Shown in pieces: positions 25,776 to 33,930 of a stretch of DNA of 40,076 nt. The first letter of the stretch is position 1, and each line of letters starts with the position of its first letter. The position numbers and the translations under genes were made by a program. The notes beneath the pieces were generated by a model that saw only the letters and a list, made by a program, of their open reading frames with translations, was not told where the DNA came from and made no database searches. Location of the stretch: the NCBI RefSeq assembly GCF_005405345.1, contig NZ_BJDW01000023.1, positions 1 through 40,076 of the forward strand, written 5' to 3'. Source of the stretch: Enterococcus viikkiensis. GTDB taxonomy: Bacteria; Bacillota; Bacilli; Lactobacillales; Enterococcaceae.

Positions 25776-27235
25776 AGTATCTTTATCAGCAATTGTTGGC
25801 TTTCGGTGGATTGATCCTATTGATCCTGTTGACCTTGGGGCTTTCCTTTACTCAATTCACGCGAAAAACACTTGAGGATAATAACTACAAAGAATTGTTT
25901 GGCTATGCCCGCTCGGTTGAAAAAACCAATCTTTCATTCAGCAGCCAATATGATTGGATGACGGAAGACGCGGCCTTTCAAAACGCTATTAGTGTCACAG
26001 AAGTTAGTTTGAATCAGCAAGGGGTAACCTTTGTTTTTATCGACAAGGATCAAAATGTCCAGTATCCGCAAAAAGCCGGTAAAGTCAATAAGCATTTAGT
26101 TAGTGATGCGCAGTGGAAAGCGTTAAAGGCCGGTCAGCAGCAAAAGGAAACCAGTACGAAGAATGTGATGGGCCAAAATCAAACGACTTCTTATGCGATG
26201 GTACCGTTTTTCAGCAATGATTCTTTTTATGGGGTGCTTTTAGTAAGTCAGCCAGCGATGAACGTGGAGAACAGTGTCAATTCGATCGTGACGGACCTCT
26301 TCAAAGCCTTTATCATCGCCTCGATTATTGCGATCATTGTTAGCTATTTATTTGCTACCAGACAGGTAAAACGGATCAATCGGATGCGCTCGGCCACCAA
26401 AGAAGTTGCCACAGGGAATTTTGATGTAGTAGTCCCAAATCGCAATCGGGATGAATTTGATGATCTAGCCAATGATTTTAATCGAATGACCATTTCCTTG
26501 AAAGAATCGCAAGATGAGATCGAGCGGCAAGAAGAACGTCGGAAACAATTTATGGCGGATGCTTCTCACGAAATGCGGACACCACTGACGACCATTAACG
26601 GTCTTTTAGAAGGGCTACAATACAATGCAATTCCGGAAAATCAAAAGGCCAAAGCAATCAGCTTGATGCAAAACGAAACGTCCCGGTTAATTCGTTTGGT
26701 CAATGAAAATCTCGATTATGAAAAGATCCGTACCAATCAAATCAGTATAATTTTGCAGAAATTCAATGCAACTGAAGCGGTCTCGACTCTATTGACGCAA
26801 CTACAAGCTAAAGCTGAGGCTTCTGGCGATCAACTAGTCTTGAACACGAATGATACGATTGATGTCTATGCAGATTACGATCGGTTCGTTCAAGTGCTGG
26901 TGAACCTGATTCAAAACGCGATCCAGTTCACACAAAACGGGACCATTAACGTTTCAATCCAAAAAGAAGCTGCTGCGACAGCGATCGAAATTAGTGATAA
27001 TGGGATCGGTATGTCGGAGGAACAAGTAAAAAATATTTGGGATCGCTATTACAAAGCTGATCCATCACGGAAAAATACGAAATATGGCGAGTCCGGCTTG
27101 GGATTGTCTATCGTTCAAGAATTAGTTCGCCTGCATCGTGGAACGATTGAGGTAACTAGTGAACTCGAAAAGGGAACGACCTTCAAAGTGACATTTCCCG
27201 CTGAGGTAAAAGAAGACGAAAAAGAAGAAGCGTAA
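25772..27235 (+). CDS. Sensor histidine kinase
   Basis: A 487-aa membrane kinase and partner of the preceding regulator. TM1 is at about 8-28, an extracellular sensor region of roughly 145 residues (about 30-175), TM2 at about 177-195, and HAMP at about 196-248 ending in a short coiled coil. HisKA carries phospho-accepting His266 (ADASHEMRTPL). The HATPase domain has the N box (LVNLIQNAIQF), G1 (DNGIGMS) and G2 (GESGLGLSIV). The signal is unknown; the extracellular part looks like a small PAS-type/Cache-like fold, but this is not certain. Confidence 0.94.
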   Translation: MKYLYQQLLAFGGLILLILLTLGLSFTQFTRKTLEDNNYKELFGYARSVEKTNLSFSSQYDWMTEDAAFQNAISVTEVSLNQQGVTFVFIDKDQNVQYPQKAGKVNKHLVSDAQWKALKAGQQQKETSTKNVMGQNQTTSYAMVPFFSNDSFYGVLLVSQPAMNVENSVNSIVTDLFKAFIIASIIAIIVSYLFATRQVKRINRMRSATKEVATGNFDVVVPNRNRDEFDDLANDFNRMTISLKESQDEIERQEERRKQFMADASHEMRTPLTTINGLLEGLQYNAIPENQKAKAISLMQNETSRLIRLVNENLDYEKIRTNQISIILQKFNATEAVSTLLTQLQAKAEASGDQLVLNTNDTIDVYADYDRFVQVLVNLIQNAIQFTQNGTINVSIQKEAAATAIEISDNGIGMSEEQVKNIWDRYYKADPSRKNTKYGESGLGLSIVQELVRLHRGTIEVTSELEKGTTFKVTFPAEVKEDEKEEA

Positions 27236-27262
27236 AACCAAATCGGTTTTATGCTTCTTTTT
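27225..27262 (+). terminator. Terminator after the two-component operon
   Basis: A 15-bp stem with one G-T pair (AAGAAGCGTAAAACC / GGTTTTATGCTTCTT) is followed by Ts. It overlaps the last codons and stop of the kinase gene and lies 11 bases before the converging permease gene's stop. Confidence 0.88.
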
Positions 27263-27272
27263 AATGTTGAAT

Positions 27273-28712
27273 TTATAAAATCGCTAAGATGATAAAGTTC
27301 AAAATGAATAGTAGATCAACGATCCAAAGAATCGGTGAGATTTCCTTGGTTTTTCCTTTAATAACTTTGACAATCGTGTAGAAAATGAAGCCAGCAGCAA
27401 TCCCATAAGAAATACTGTAACATAGGCCCATAAAGACACTAGCGAAGAAAGCAGGAACGGCTTCTTCCAAGTCCAACCAATTAATATCCGCGAAGGATGC
27501 CAACATCATGACTCCAACTAAGATCAAGGCAGGGGCAGTTGCTTGCGCGGGTACAATCGCAATTAATGGAGAAAACAGACTGCTTAGAGCAAATAAAATA
27601 GCAACAACAACGGAAGTCAACCCCGTCCGTCCACCAGCACCGATACCGGCTGCCGATTCAACGTAAGTCGTAGTATTCGACGTACCGAAGATCGCACCAA
27701 TCGATGTAGCAATTGCATCTGCGAACAATGCTTTATCCATCTTTGTTTTAAAGCCACGGCCGTCATTGTCTAACGCCAGTTCATCTTCCTTGGAGAAGAT
27801 GCCGGTTCTTCGGCCAGTTCCAATAAAGGTTCCAATCGTATCAAAGGTATCAGACAAGCTAAAGGCTAAAATCGTCATTAATACTTGCGGCAATTTTGAT
27901 GAATCAGAAAAAAGTGAGCCCATGCCGGCTGAACCAAAAGCAGCACCAAAAGTCGTACCAAGCTCTTGGATCGAATTGCCTAATGAATTTGCGTGCCAAT
28001 CAATCGCGCCTAATTGAACGACGCCCATTGGAATACCTAACAAAGTCGTGACTAAGATACCAATCAAGATTGCGCCACGAACATTTTTAACGACTAAGAT
28101 CGTCGTTAAAACCAAACCAATTATCGCCAAAAGAATCGGTGCATTATTGAAGTTCGCTAAAGCAGGGACAATTCCGCTGTTAATCGAAACATTGGTTGCT
28201 TTGCCGCCTTCTACCACGCTGTTAGTGATGGCGGAAGAGTCAGCAGTAAAGGAAAGCAGACCAGCATTTTTGATTCCCACATAGGCCACGAAGATCCCAA
28301 TTCCGCCGCCAATCGCGTGCTGCATGCTTTCAGGAATCGCACGAATGATCAATTTACGAATCTTAGTAACCGTGATCAAAATATTAATGATTCCGCAAAT
28401 GAAAACCATCGCTAGTGCTTGCTGCCAAGAATAACCTAATCCAAAAACGACTGTATAAGTGAAGAACGCATTCAGTCCCATACCTGGTGCTTGCGCATAA
28501 GGCACGTTAGCGAACAACCCCATGACTAATGTACCAATGACAGAAGCAATGATCGTTGCTAAAAATACCGCTTGAAATGGCATTCCTGAAGCTGATAAAA
28601 TACTTGGATTAACGAATAAAATATAACTCATCGCGAAGAAAGTCGTAATCCCCGCCATCATTTCTGTTGAAAAGTTGGTTCCGTGTTCCTTTAACTTGAA
28701 GAATTTTTCCAT
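27273..28712 (-). CDS. NCS2-family purine permease (AzgA/PbuG type)
   Basis: A 479-aa polytopic membrane protein of about 12 helices. The opening MAGITTFFAMSYILFVNPSI and the motif APGMGLNAFFTYTVVFGLGY are diagnostic of the AzgA branch of NCS2 carriers, which take up hypoxanthine, guanine or adenine by proton symport. NTTTYVESAAGIGAGGRTGL in the middle is the conserved substrate-site region. It is monocistronic with a strong promoter. No purine riboswitch core is visible in the short leader, but a degenerate PurBox-like element lies there. Confidence 0.94.
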   Translation of the reverse strand: MEKFFKLKEHGTNFSTEMMAGITTFFAMSYILFVNPSILSASGMPFQAVFLATIIASVIGTLVMGLFANVPYAQAPGMGLNAFFTYTVVFGLGYSWQQALAMVFICGIINILITVTKIRKLIIRAIPESMQHAIGGGIGIFVAYVGIKNAGLLSFTADSSAITNSVVEGGKATNVSINSGIVPALANFNNAPILLAIIGLVLTTILVVKNVRGAILIGILVTTLLGIPMGVVQLGAIDWHANSLGNSIQELGTTFGAAFGSAGMGSLFSDSSKLPQVLMTILAFSLSDTFDTIGTFIGTGRRTGIFSKEDELALDNDGRGFKTKMDKALFADAIATSIGAIFGTSNTTTYVESAAGIGAGGRTGLTSVVVAILFALSSLFSPLIAIVPAQATAPALILVGVMMLASFADINWLDLEEAVPAFFASVFMGLCYSISYGIAAGFIFYTIVKVIKGKTKEISPILWIVDLLFILNFIILAIL

Positions 28713-28753
28713 TTTAAATAAACGCTCCTTAAAATAAGTTCATGATATCGACA

Positions 28754-28766
28754 AAACCCGAATACT
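28754..28766 (+). promoter_or_regulatory. PurBox-like element in the permease leader
   Basis: AAACCCGAATACT matches the PurR box AWWWCCGAACWWT at about 10 of 13 positions. It lies 42-54 bases upstream of the permease start, just downstream of its -10 box. A single degenerate box is weak evidence. Confidence 0.25.
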
Positions 28767-28771
28767 TTTTT

Positions 28772-28800
28772 AGTATAATGAAGGAATAATCGACTTTCAA
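28772..28800 (-). promoter_or_regulatory. Promoter of the NCS2 permease
   Basis: On the minus strand TTGAAA (28795-28800), 17 bases and TATACT (28772-28777), about 60 bases before the start codon. This is near-consensus. Confidence 0.85.
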
Positions 28801-28825
28801 GTTTTATTTAAATAAAAAAACAATT

Positions 28826-28867
28826 AAAAGGAAGAATGTTCGTGTTTTAACGTACATTCTTCCTTTT
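28826..28867 (-). terminator. Hairpin terminator overlapping the end of the 218-aa gene
   Basis: A 17-bp stem with one mismatch joins AAAAGGAAGAATGTTCG to CGTACATTCTTCCTTTT. The stop codon of the 218-aa gene sits in the loop and its last codons form one arm. On the minus strand it is followed by TTTTAATTG and then a T run. Confidence 0.8.
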
Positions 28868-29503
28868 GTGGATTCGATTGATTGTTTGGAGCAGGAGAAT
28901 CATCACGCCTAAGCTTGCGACGAGAAAAATGCAGGCCTTCAGTAAAGCACTAAAAAAAAGATCAAGTAAAGTCATAGAGGATAACTCAAAGGACAGGGAA
29001 GACCGAATCGAATATGCAATTCCACTGGTACCATTACTTAAAACAAAATTCGGTAGGTTCTTGAATTGGTTTAAGCCTTGGTGATACAAATTTTGTAAGA
29101 CACTTTCGTAGACTGGTTCAAAGATCGCAAAGAAAAGAATCAAGCTAATCGTAGCAACTATCAGGACAATAAAAAATTCCAATCCTGTAGTGTAAATTAA
29201 TTGTTTTAGTGAAGTGGTATATTTTTTTTGGCTGTATAAGCGCAGAATAAAGCCAAACAACAGTAAGCAAAAGAAACCGATACAACAAAAAAGTAGGCGG
29301 TTAGCAAAATATTCCTGTAGCTGTTTAATTTCAGGCTTCGTAAATAGCTTGATTTGGTCGAGCGAATCTAATTGGATTAAGATCGACCGTAACACTCCCA
29401 AGCTGGTTAAACTAAAAAGGGCGAATAAACAAATCCCCCATGAAATCGAAAATTGAAAGCGATGTCGTTTGATCGTTGCAAGTGTTGTTGAAAAAAGATT
29501 CAT
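28847..29503 (-). CDS. Hypothetical membrane protein, 218 aa
   Basis: I do not recognise the family. The product has four clear hydrophobic helices (about 20-39, 69-90, 107-128 and 184-208), a polar segment between helices three and four, and a basic C-terminal tail (HKRKNVR). Both ends are probably cytoplasmic. The start has a good AAGAGGTGAG site. It lies between ltaS (which has its own terminator) and the purine permease, on the same strand, and seems to be transcribed alone. The layout of four helices with an N-terminal cytoplasmic stub loosely resembles small permease-like or sensor membrane proteins, but no motif supports a function. Confidence 0.7.
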   Translation of the reverse strand: MNLFSTTLATIKRHRFQFSISWGICLFALFSLTSLGVLRSILIQLDSLDQIKLFTKPEIKQLQEYFANRLLFCCIGFFCLLLFGFILRLYSQKKYTTSLKQLIYTTGLEFFIVLIVATISLILFFAIFEPVYESVLQNLYHQGLNQFKNLPNFVLSNGTSGIAYSIRSSLSFELSSMTLLDLFFSALLKACIFLVASLGVMILLLQTINRIHKRKNVR

Positions 29504-29582
29504 ATACTCACCTCTTAATGAGTAGTATAGATTCTTAATTTGAAAGAAGTATGAATTCTATCAGAAGAAATAAGTGCAAAAA

Positions 29583-29618
29583 AATCACCCATTTCGTATG
29601 TTGGCGAAATGGGTGATT
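29583..29618 (-). terminator. Terminator after ltaS
   Basis: A perfect 14-bp stem (AATCACCCATTTCG / CGAAATGGGTGATT) is followed on the minus strand by a seven-T run. It starts just after the ltaS stop codon. Confidence 0.93.
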
Positions 29619-29623
29619 GAGAA

Positions 29624-31735
29624 TTATGGTTGAGTTTGTTCTTGATACTGTTTGTAAGTTTCGGTTTTGTACAAGTCCTGAGTGGATTTTTTTCCATGCT
29701 GATCAAAGATGCTAGTGGATTTATCACCGAGTTTGTTCTCGATTTTTTCCATCTGTTTCAAGCCATCTTTATAGTTATAATCAGAAGGATCGATTGGTTT
29801 CAATCCGCTAGCTGAATAGAATCTTAAGAGATCCCCGTTATTAATGTGATCCGAGGTATCTAACTGTTTCGCAACAGCATCCTTGTTCGCATCTGTTTCG
29901 GCTTTGACTGTTTCATCCGGTTCAGTGATCGGAAGACCTGTTTTGTTGTCATACAAGTTGCCACTATAATTGGTATATTTTGGTGTGACATAATCGCCAT
30001 CACGGAAAGCCACGACTTGATCATGATCTTTTGATAATAAATCTTGACCTAGTTGCAAGTATTTACTTGTATCTGTACCTAATAGATGAAGCAGAGTAGG
30101 TAACGCATCGACTTCACCACCGTAAGTATGGTTGATGCCACCTTTTTCTTGCCCAGGTATATGAACCATGTAAGGAACACGTTGCATTTGTGCATTGTCA
30201 TAGTTTGACCAAGTTTCTTTCGACTTACCTAATAACGGTGCTAAATCAGGATTTCTTGAATTAGAGATTCCATAATGATCACCATACATAACGATGATGG
30301 AATTGTCATACAAGCCAGAAGCTTTTAGATAGTTAAAGAATTCTTCAACGGCTTTATCCAAATAGTTGGCTGTCGCAAAGTAACCATTAATGGTTTCATC
30401 ACCAGTATCGGCCATTGGGAATCCTGCTTCATCATTTTTAAATTCACTGTATGGATAGTGATTGGAAACAGCAATAAATTTTGAATAAAAAGGCTGTTGC
30501 AGACGTTCCAGATATTTCACTGATTGCTGGAAGAACGGTTTGTCATGCAAGCCGTATTGGAATGAGTTTTCATCGTTCACATCATAGTATGAAGAATCGA
30601 AGAAATAATCATACCCAAGATTTTTGTAGGTTTCCGTCCGGTTCCAGAAGTTTCCTGAATTTCCGTGGAAGGCCGCACTTGTATAGCCTTCTGTTTGTTT
30701 CAAAATATCCGGTGCTGCTTGGAAGGTGTTCTTTCCGCCTAATTGCGAGAAGAGCGAGCCTTGATTCAACCCAAATAATGAATTTTCCATCAATGTTTCC
30801 GCATCGGATGTTTTTCCGGCTTTGACTTGGTGGAAGAAATTATCAAAAGCAAAGGTGCTGTTGTTATGGAAAATACTGTTTAAGAAGGGAGTCACTTCAT
30901 GTTCTTGCCCATTTGCATCCTTCAATTTGTAGTCAATCACAAACTGTTGCAGACTTTCTAAATGGATTGTAATAACGTTCCGTCCTTTGGCAATCCCGTA
31001 ATAGTCACTGTTTGGAGCGGCGTAGTGATCTTTGACATACGCTTCGACATCCTTTAGATCATTCGGGCTCGCTTCTGCTCTGACTTGGTTAGTATTATAA
31101 GTTTGGATACCATCATAAACGGTAAAGGCATTAACTCCAAGGTATTTAATCAAGTAGTCGCGAGAAAAAGTCCGAGTTAATAATTCTGGACGATCTGCTT
31201 CTGCCAAGAAAAGATTTCCTGAGAAGATCATAATCGATAGAGCAGTCATCGCAAAAGCCATACGAGCACGTACTGGACGCTCTTCCTCTTTGATTCGTTT
31301 GCGCCATAAAAGTAGCGGCAAGATAATGATATCAATCAAGAATAAAAGATCGTATGGACGGAACAAACGAAGGGCACTTTCACCTAAACCGCTAGCGACC
31401 TTACCGGCACCTAAGAACGTATTGACGGTAATGAAGTCGGTAAATTCGCGATAGTAGACGACGTTGGCAAACAGTAAGAAACTGGCCAGCGCGTAAATTA
31501 CCATCATTGTTCGATAAGATGCTTTTGGTCTGCGCACATACAAGGCGATCGATAACAAGAACATCGTTGAGGCGATCGGATTGATGAAGAGGATAAAGTA
31601 TTGGGTCAGACTCTCGATCCCAAGATTGAATTCAAATAAATAGGCAAAGATACTTTTGGCCCATAATAAGAATGTTAATAAGGCATAAAAGCCTAAGCGT
31701 TTATTTAAAAATTTTGGTGTTTTGAGTTTATTCAA
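29624..31735 (-). CDS. ltaS: Lipoteichoic acid synthase family protein
   Basis: Polymerises glycerol phosphate from phosphatidylglycerol onto the glycolipid anchor to build lipoteichoic acid. The 703-aa product has five N-terminal helices (within about 13-178), a linker with a possible signal-peptidase site near residues 219-222, and an extracellular sulfatase-like domain. The Mn ligand/nucleophile pattern is Glu260 (ITIHLESLQ) and nucleophile Thr309 (GKTSDAETLMENS), with YGDHYGIS further on, as in S. aureus LtaS (Glu255, Thr300). It is longer than LtaS by a roughly 50-residue charged C-terminal tail. Enterococci can carry two LtaS paralogues; which one this is cannot be told here. Confidence 0.93.
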   Translation of the reverse strand: MNKLKTPKFLNKRLGFYALLTFLLWAKSIFAYLFEFNLGIESLTQYFILFINPIASTMFLLSIALYVRRPKASYRTMMVIYALASFLLFANVVYYREFTDFITVNTFLGAGKVASGLGESALRLFRPYDLLFLIDIIILPLLLWRKRIKEEERPVRARMAFAMTALSIMIFSGNLFLAEADRPELLTRTFSRDYLIKYLGVNAFTVYDGIQTYNTNQVRAEASPNDLKDVEAYVKDHYAAPNSDYYGIAKGRNVITIHLESLQQFVIDYKLKDANGQEHEVTPFLNSIFHNNSTFAFDNFFHQVKAGKTSDAETLMENSLFGLNQGSLFSQLGGKNTFQAAPDILKQTEGYTSAAFHGNSGNFWNRTETYKNLGYDYFFDSSYYDVNDENSFQYGLHDKPFFQQSVKYLERLQQPFYSKFIAVSNHYPYSEFKNDEAGFPMADTGDETINGYFATANYLDKAVEEFFNYLKASGLYDNSIIVMYGDHYGISNSRNPDLAPLLGKSKETWSNYDNAQMQRVPYMVHIPGQEKGGINHTYGGEVDALPTLLHLLGTDTSKYLQLGQDLLSKDHDQVVAFRDGDYVTPKYTNYSGNLYDNKTGLPITEPDETVKAETDANKDAVAKQLDTSDHINNGDLLRFYSASGLKPIDPSDYNYKDGLKQMEKIENKLGDKSTSIFDQHGKKSTQDLYKTETYKQYQEQTQP

Positions 31736-31786
31736 TAGTAACTTCCTTTCTAATGCAGAAGAAATGCAAATTGTTCACTTGGTAAC

Positions 31787-31815
31787 ATTTTACTCGCTTA
31801 CATGGCCCTCGTCAA
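31787..31815 (-). promoter_or_regulatory. Promoter of ltaS
   Basis: On the minus strand TTGACG (31810-31815), 17 bases and TAAAAT (31787-31792), about 52 bases before the ltaS start. Confidence 0.82.
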
Positions 31816-31881
31816 TTTTTATCAAATTAGGAACAATCAGCTTTAATAAAAACTTTATAAGCGAAAACTAACTACTTTTTT

Positions 31882-31890
31882 TGATATACT
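31882..31890 (+). promoter_or_regulatory. Extended -10 promoter of the methyltransferase gene
   Basis: TGATATACT gives an extended -10 (TG, one base, TATACT at 31885-31890). Transcription would begin near 31897, which rules out the in-frame TTG at 31892 as start codon. Confidence 0.6.
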
Positions 31891-31906
31891 GTTGGAGAAA
31901 GCAGGG

Positions 31907-33082
31907 ATGAATGTGAAGATAGAATTAACAAATAATGGAATTAAACGAATTCGTCAAGGAAATCCGTTAATTCAAATAGAAGATTTAAAACAAAATATTA
32001 AAAAAATTCCCCTTGAATGGGTGACTTTTGTTGACGGTAGTGCTAACTATGTTGCTTCCGGCTATTTAGGTAAACAAAATAAAGGCATGGGTTGGGTGTT
32101 AGATCGCACGCGGCGACCCATCGACGGTGCGTTTTTTATAGAAGTTTTTAAACAAGCAATCCAGCGTCGGCAAGCTTTTTTTGCGGATGAAACAACGACC
32201 GCTTTTCGTTTATTTAACGGTGAAGGAGACGGTGTCGGCGGAATGACGATCGATTATTATCACGATTATTTAGTGTTGTCTTGGTACAATCAGACGATCT
32301 ATCATTTTCAACAAGAGATTTTAGATAGCTTGTTAGCGGCATTTCCAACTGCAAAAGGCATAGTGGAAAAGATCCGCTTTACTAGCGACTTAAAAGAAAG
32401 TCAATGGTTGATGGGGGAGAAGCCGCAAGAGCCGTTGATTGTTCTGGAAAATGGTGTTTCTTATGCGGTCTATCTAGATGAAGGTTATATGACGGGGATC
32501 TTTTTGGATCAAAAAGAAGTTCGGGGACGGTTGACTGAAGGACTGGCGGCTGGCAAGAAAGTGTTGAATATGTTCAGTTATACTGGTGCTTTTTCAGTAG
32601 CGGCCGCTTACGGTGGCGCGATGGCAACGACTAGCGTGGACTTAGCGCAACGTAGTTTGCCAAAGACCCAGGAGCAATTTACTGTTAATGACTTACCATT
32701 AGAACAGCAAAAAATTATCGTCATGGATACTTTTGATTATTTCCGATATGCAATGCGAAAAAACTTACGTTATGATGTAATTATCTTAGATCCACCAAGT
32801 TTTGCTCGTAATAAGAAGAAAACATTTTCCGTGGCAAAAGATTACGGGCGGTTGATTGAAGACAGTGTCGAGATCCTATCTGATGAAGGAACGATCATTG
32901 CTTCGACCAATGCGGCCAATCTTTCTATCAAGAAGTTCAAACAGGCAATTGAACAAGCCTTAGACAACAAGCAAGCGACCTATCGTTTAGTAGAAAGCTA
33001 TCGATTGCCTGCCGATTTTCCAGCCAGTCATTTTGAAGAAAGCAATTACTTGAAGGTATTGTTTTATGAGATTAAAAAATAG
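31907..33082 (+). CDS. Class I SAM-dependent rRNA methyltransferase (RlmI-like)
   Basis: A 391-aa protein with an N-terminal PUA-like RNA-binding region (about 1-75), a linker domain and a Rossmann methyltransferase. Motif I reads VLNMFSYTGAFSVAAA, and the catalytic DPPSFARNKKKTF motif IV follows. This is the COG1092 group of RlmI-type 23S rRNA cytosine-C5 methyltransferases, so it probably modifies rRNA; the exact base is not certain. Start choice: ATG 31907 has GGAG nine bases upstream. GTG 31913 behind AGGGATGAAT is an alternative giving 389 aa. The AroD-like gene follows 20 bases later, so the two probably form an operon. Confidence 0.88.
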   Translation: MNVKIELTNNGIKRIRQGNPLIQIEDLKQNIKKIPLEWVTFVDGSANYVASGYLGKQNKGMGWVLDRTRRPIDGAFFIEVFKQAIQRRQAFFADETTTAFRLFNGEGDGVGGMTIDYYHDYLVLSWYNQTIYHFQQEILDSLLAAFPTAKGIVEKIRFTSDLKESQWLMGEKPQEPLIVLENGVSYAVYLDEGYMTGIFLDQKEVRGRLTEGLAAGKKVLNMFSYTGAFSVAAAYGGAMATTSVDLAQRSLPKTQEQFTVNDLPLEQQKIIVMDTFDYFRYAMRKNLRYDVIILDPPSFARNKKKTFSVAKDYGRLIEDSVEILSDEGTIIASTNAANLSIKKFKQAIEQALDNKQATYRLVESYRLPADFPASHFEESNYLKVLFYEIKK

Positions 33083-33102
33083 AAAAATAGGATGGGATAT
33101 GT

Positions 33103-33852
33103 ATGATGGATGTGCAAGTAAGAGAGGTGCGGTTTGACGCAGGAAAACCTAAAATTTGCGTACCGATTTTGGGAAAGACCTTCGATGAAATCATAGAACA
33201 GGCAAATGAAGCGAAAAATGTCGCAGAAGTAATCGAATGGCGTGCGGATTATTATGAGGACCTGTTCGATGAAGAAAAATTGAATCAGACTTTGCTGGCC
33301 TTGCGAGATGAAATCCGTAATATTCCTTTGATTTTTAATCTACGCACCGAGCGGGCAGGAGGAACATTGGATTTACCGCTCAATCAGTACCGGCAGATCA
33401 ATGAGTTTGTGGTTTCTTCGCGAGCGATTGATTTGGTGGATATCGAGGTTTCGATCGTTGACACACTTTCGACAACATTTATAAAATGGATACAGGCACT
33501 AGATGTGCGAGTCATTATGAGCTATTACGATTTCGAACAGATACCAGAAGATGCTGTACTGTTATTTCGCTTAAACTTAATTGAACATTCAGGAGCGGAT
33601 TTGGCCAAAATTGTCGTTACTCCTAAAAATGAAGCAGATGTTTTGCGACAAATGAAAATCATTATGAAGGCACAGACTTTTGTGACTCTCCCGATTATTT
33701 CTGTTTTGCTAGGGAGACTGGGTAAATTTGCACAAGTCGGCGGTTCACTGGATGGCTCTTGTATGACTTATGGGTCTTTAGCAGGAAAAGCGCAACCTGA
33801 TGCGATGATTGAAGCAGAGAAATTGGCGATGATCGTAAACGAGTTACGATAA
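33103..33852 (+). CDS. aroD: AroD-like (type I 3-dehydroquinase family) protein with altered active site
   Basis: A 249-aa (beta/alpha)8 protein of the type I dehydroquinase family, which normally dehydrates 3-dehydroquinate in the shikimate pathway through a Schiff base. Glu45 and Arg47 (IEWRAD), Arg81 (NLRTE) and the Schiff-base Lys169 (GADLAKIVVTP) are conserved. But the catalytic His of the usual SxHD motif is Tyr142 (MSYYDF). The substrate-binding Arg of the SR motif is Gln211 (FAQVGG). The lid Gln of SAPGQ is Ala234 (AQPDAM). It may be a weak, repurposed or inactive enzyme. No other aro gene is near; it follows the RlmI-like gene by 20 bases. Standard annotation would call it aroD. Confidence 0.8.
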   Translation: MMDVQVREVRFDAGKPKICVPILGKTFDEIIEQANEAKNVAEVIEWRADYYEDLFDEEKLNQTLLALRDEIRNIPLIFNLRTERAGGTLDLPLNQYRQINEFVVSSRAIDLVDIEVSIVDTLSTTFIKWIQALDVRVIMSYYDFEQIPEDAVLLFRLNLIEHSGADLAKIVVTPKNEADVLRQMKIIMKAQTFVTLPIISVLLGRLGKFAQVGGSLDGSCMTYGSLAGKAQPDAMIEAEKLAMIVNELR

Positions 33853-33881
33853 GAGTTATCGAAGGGACATATATCAGTTCA

Positions 33882-33930
33882 AACAATAAGAGAGTGAAAC
33901 ATCTAAAAAATGTTTCACTCTCTTATTGTT
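33882..33930. terminator. Bidirectional terminator between aroD-like and lacD genes
   Basis: A perfect 21-bp stem (33882-33902 with 33910-33930; arms begin AACAATAAGAGAGTG) around CTAAAAA. The lacD stop codon lies at the edge of one arm. It is the longest perfect hairpin in the window. Confidence 0.92.

Noticed and set aside
28713-28800. Purine riboswitch before the NCS2 permease
   Set aside because: The leader is under 65 bases and shows none of the conserved purine-aptamer core or a following terminator.
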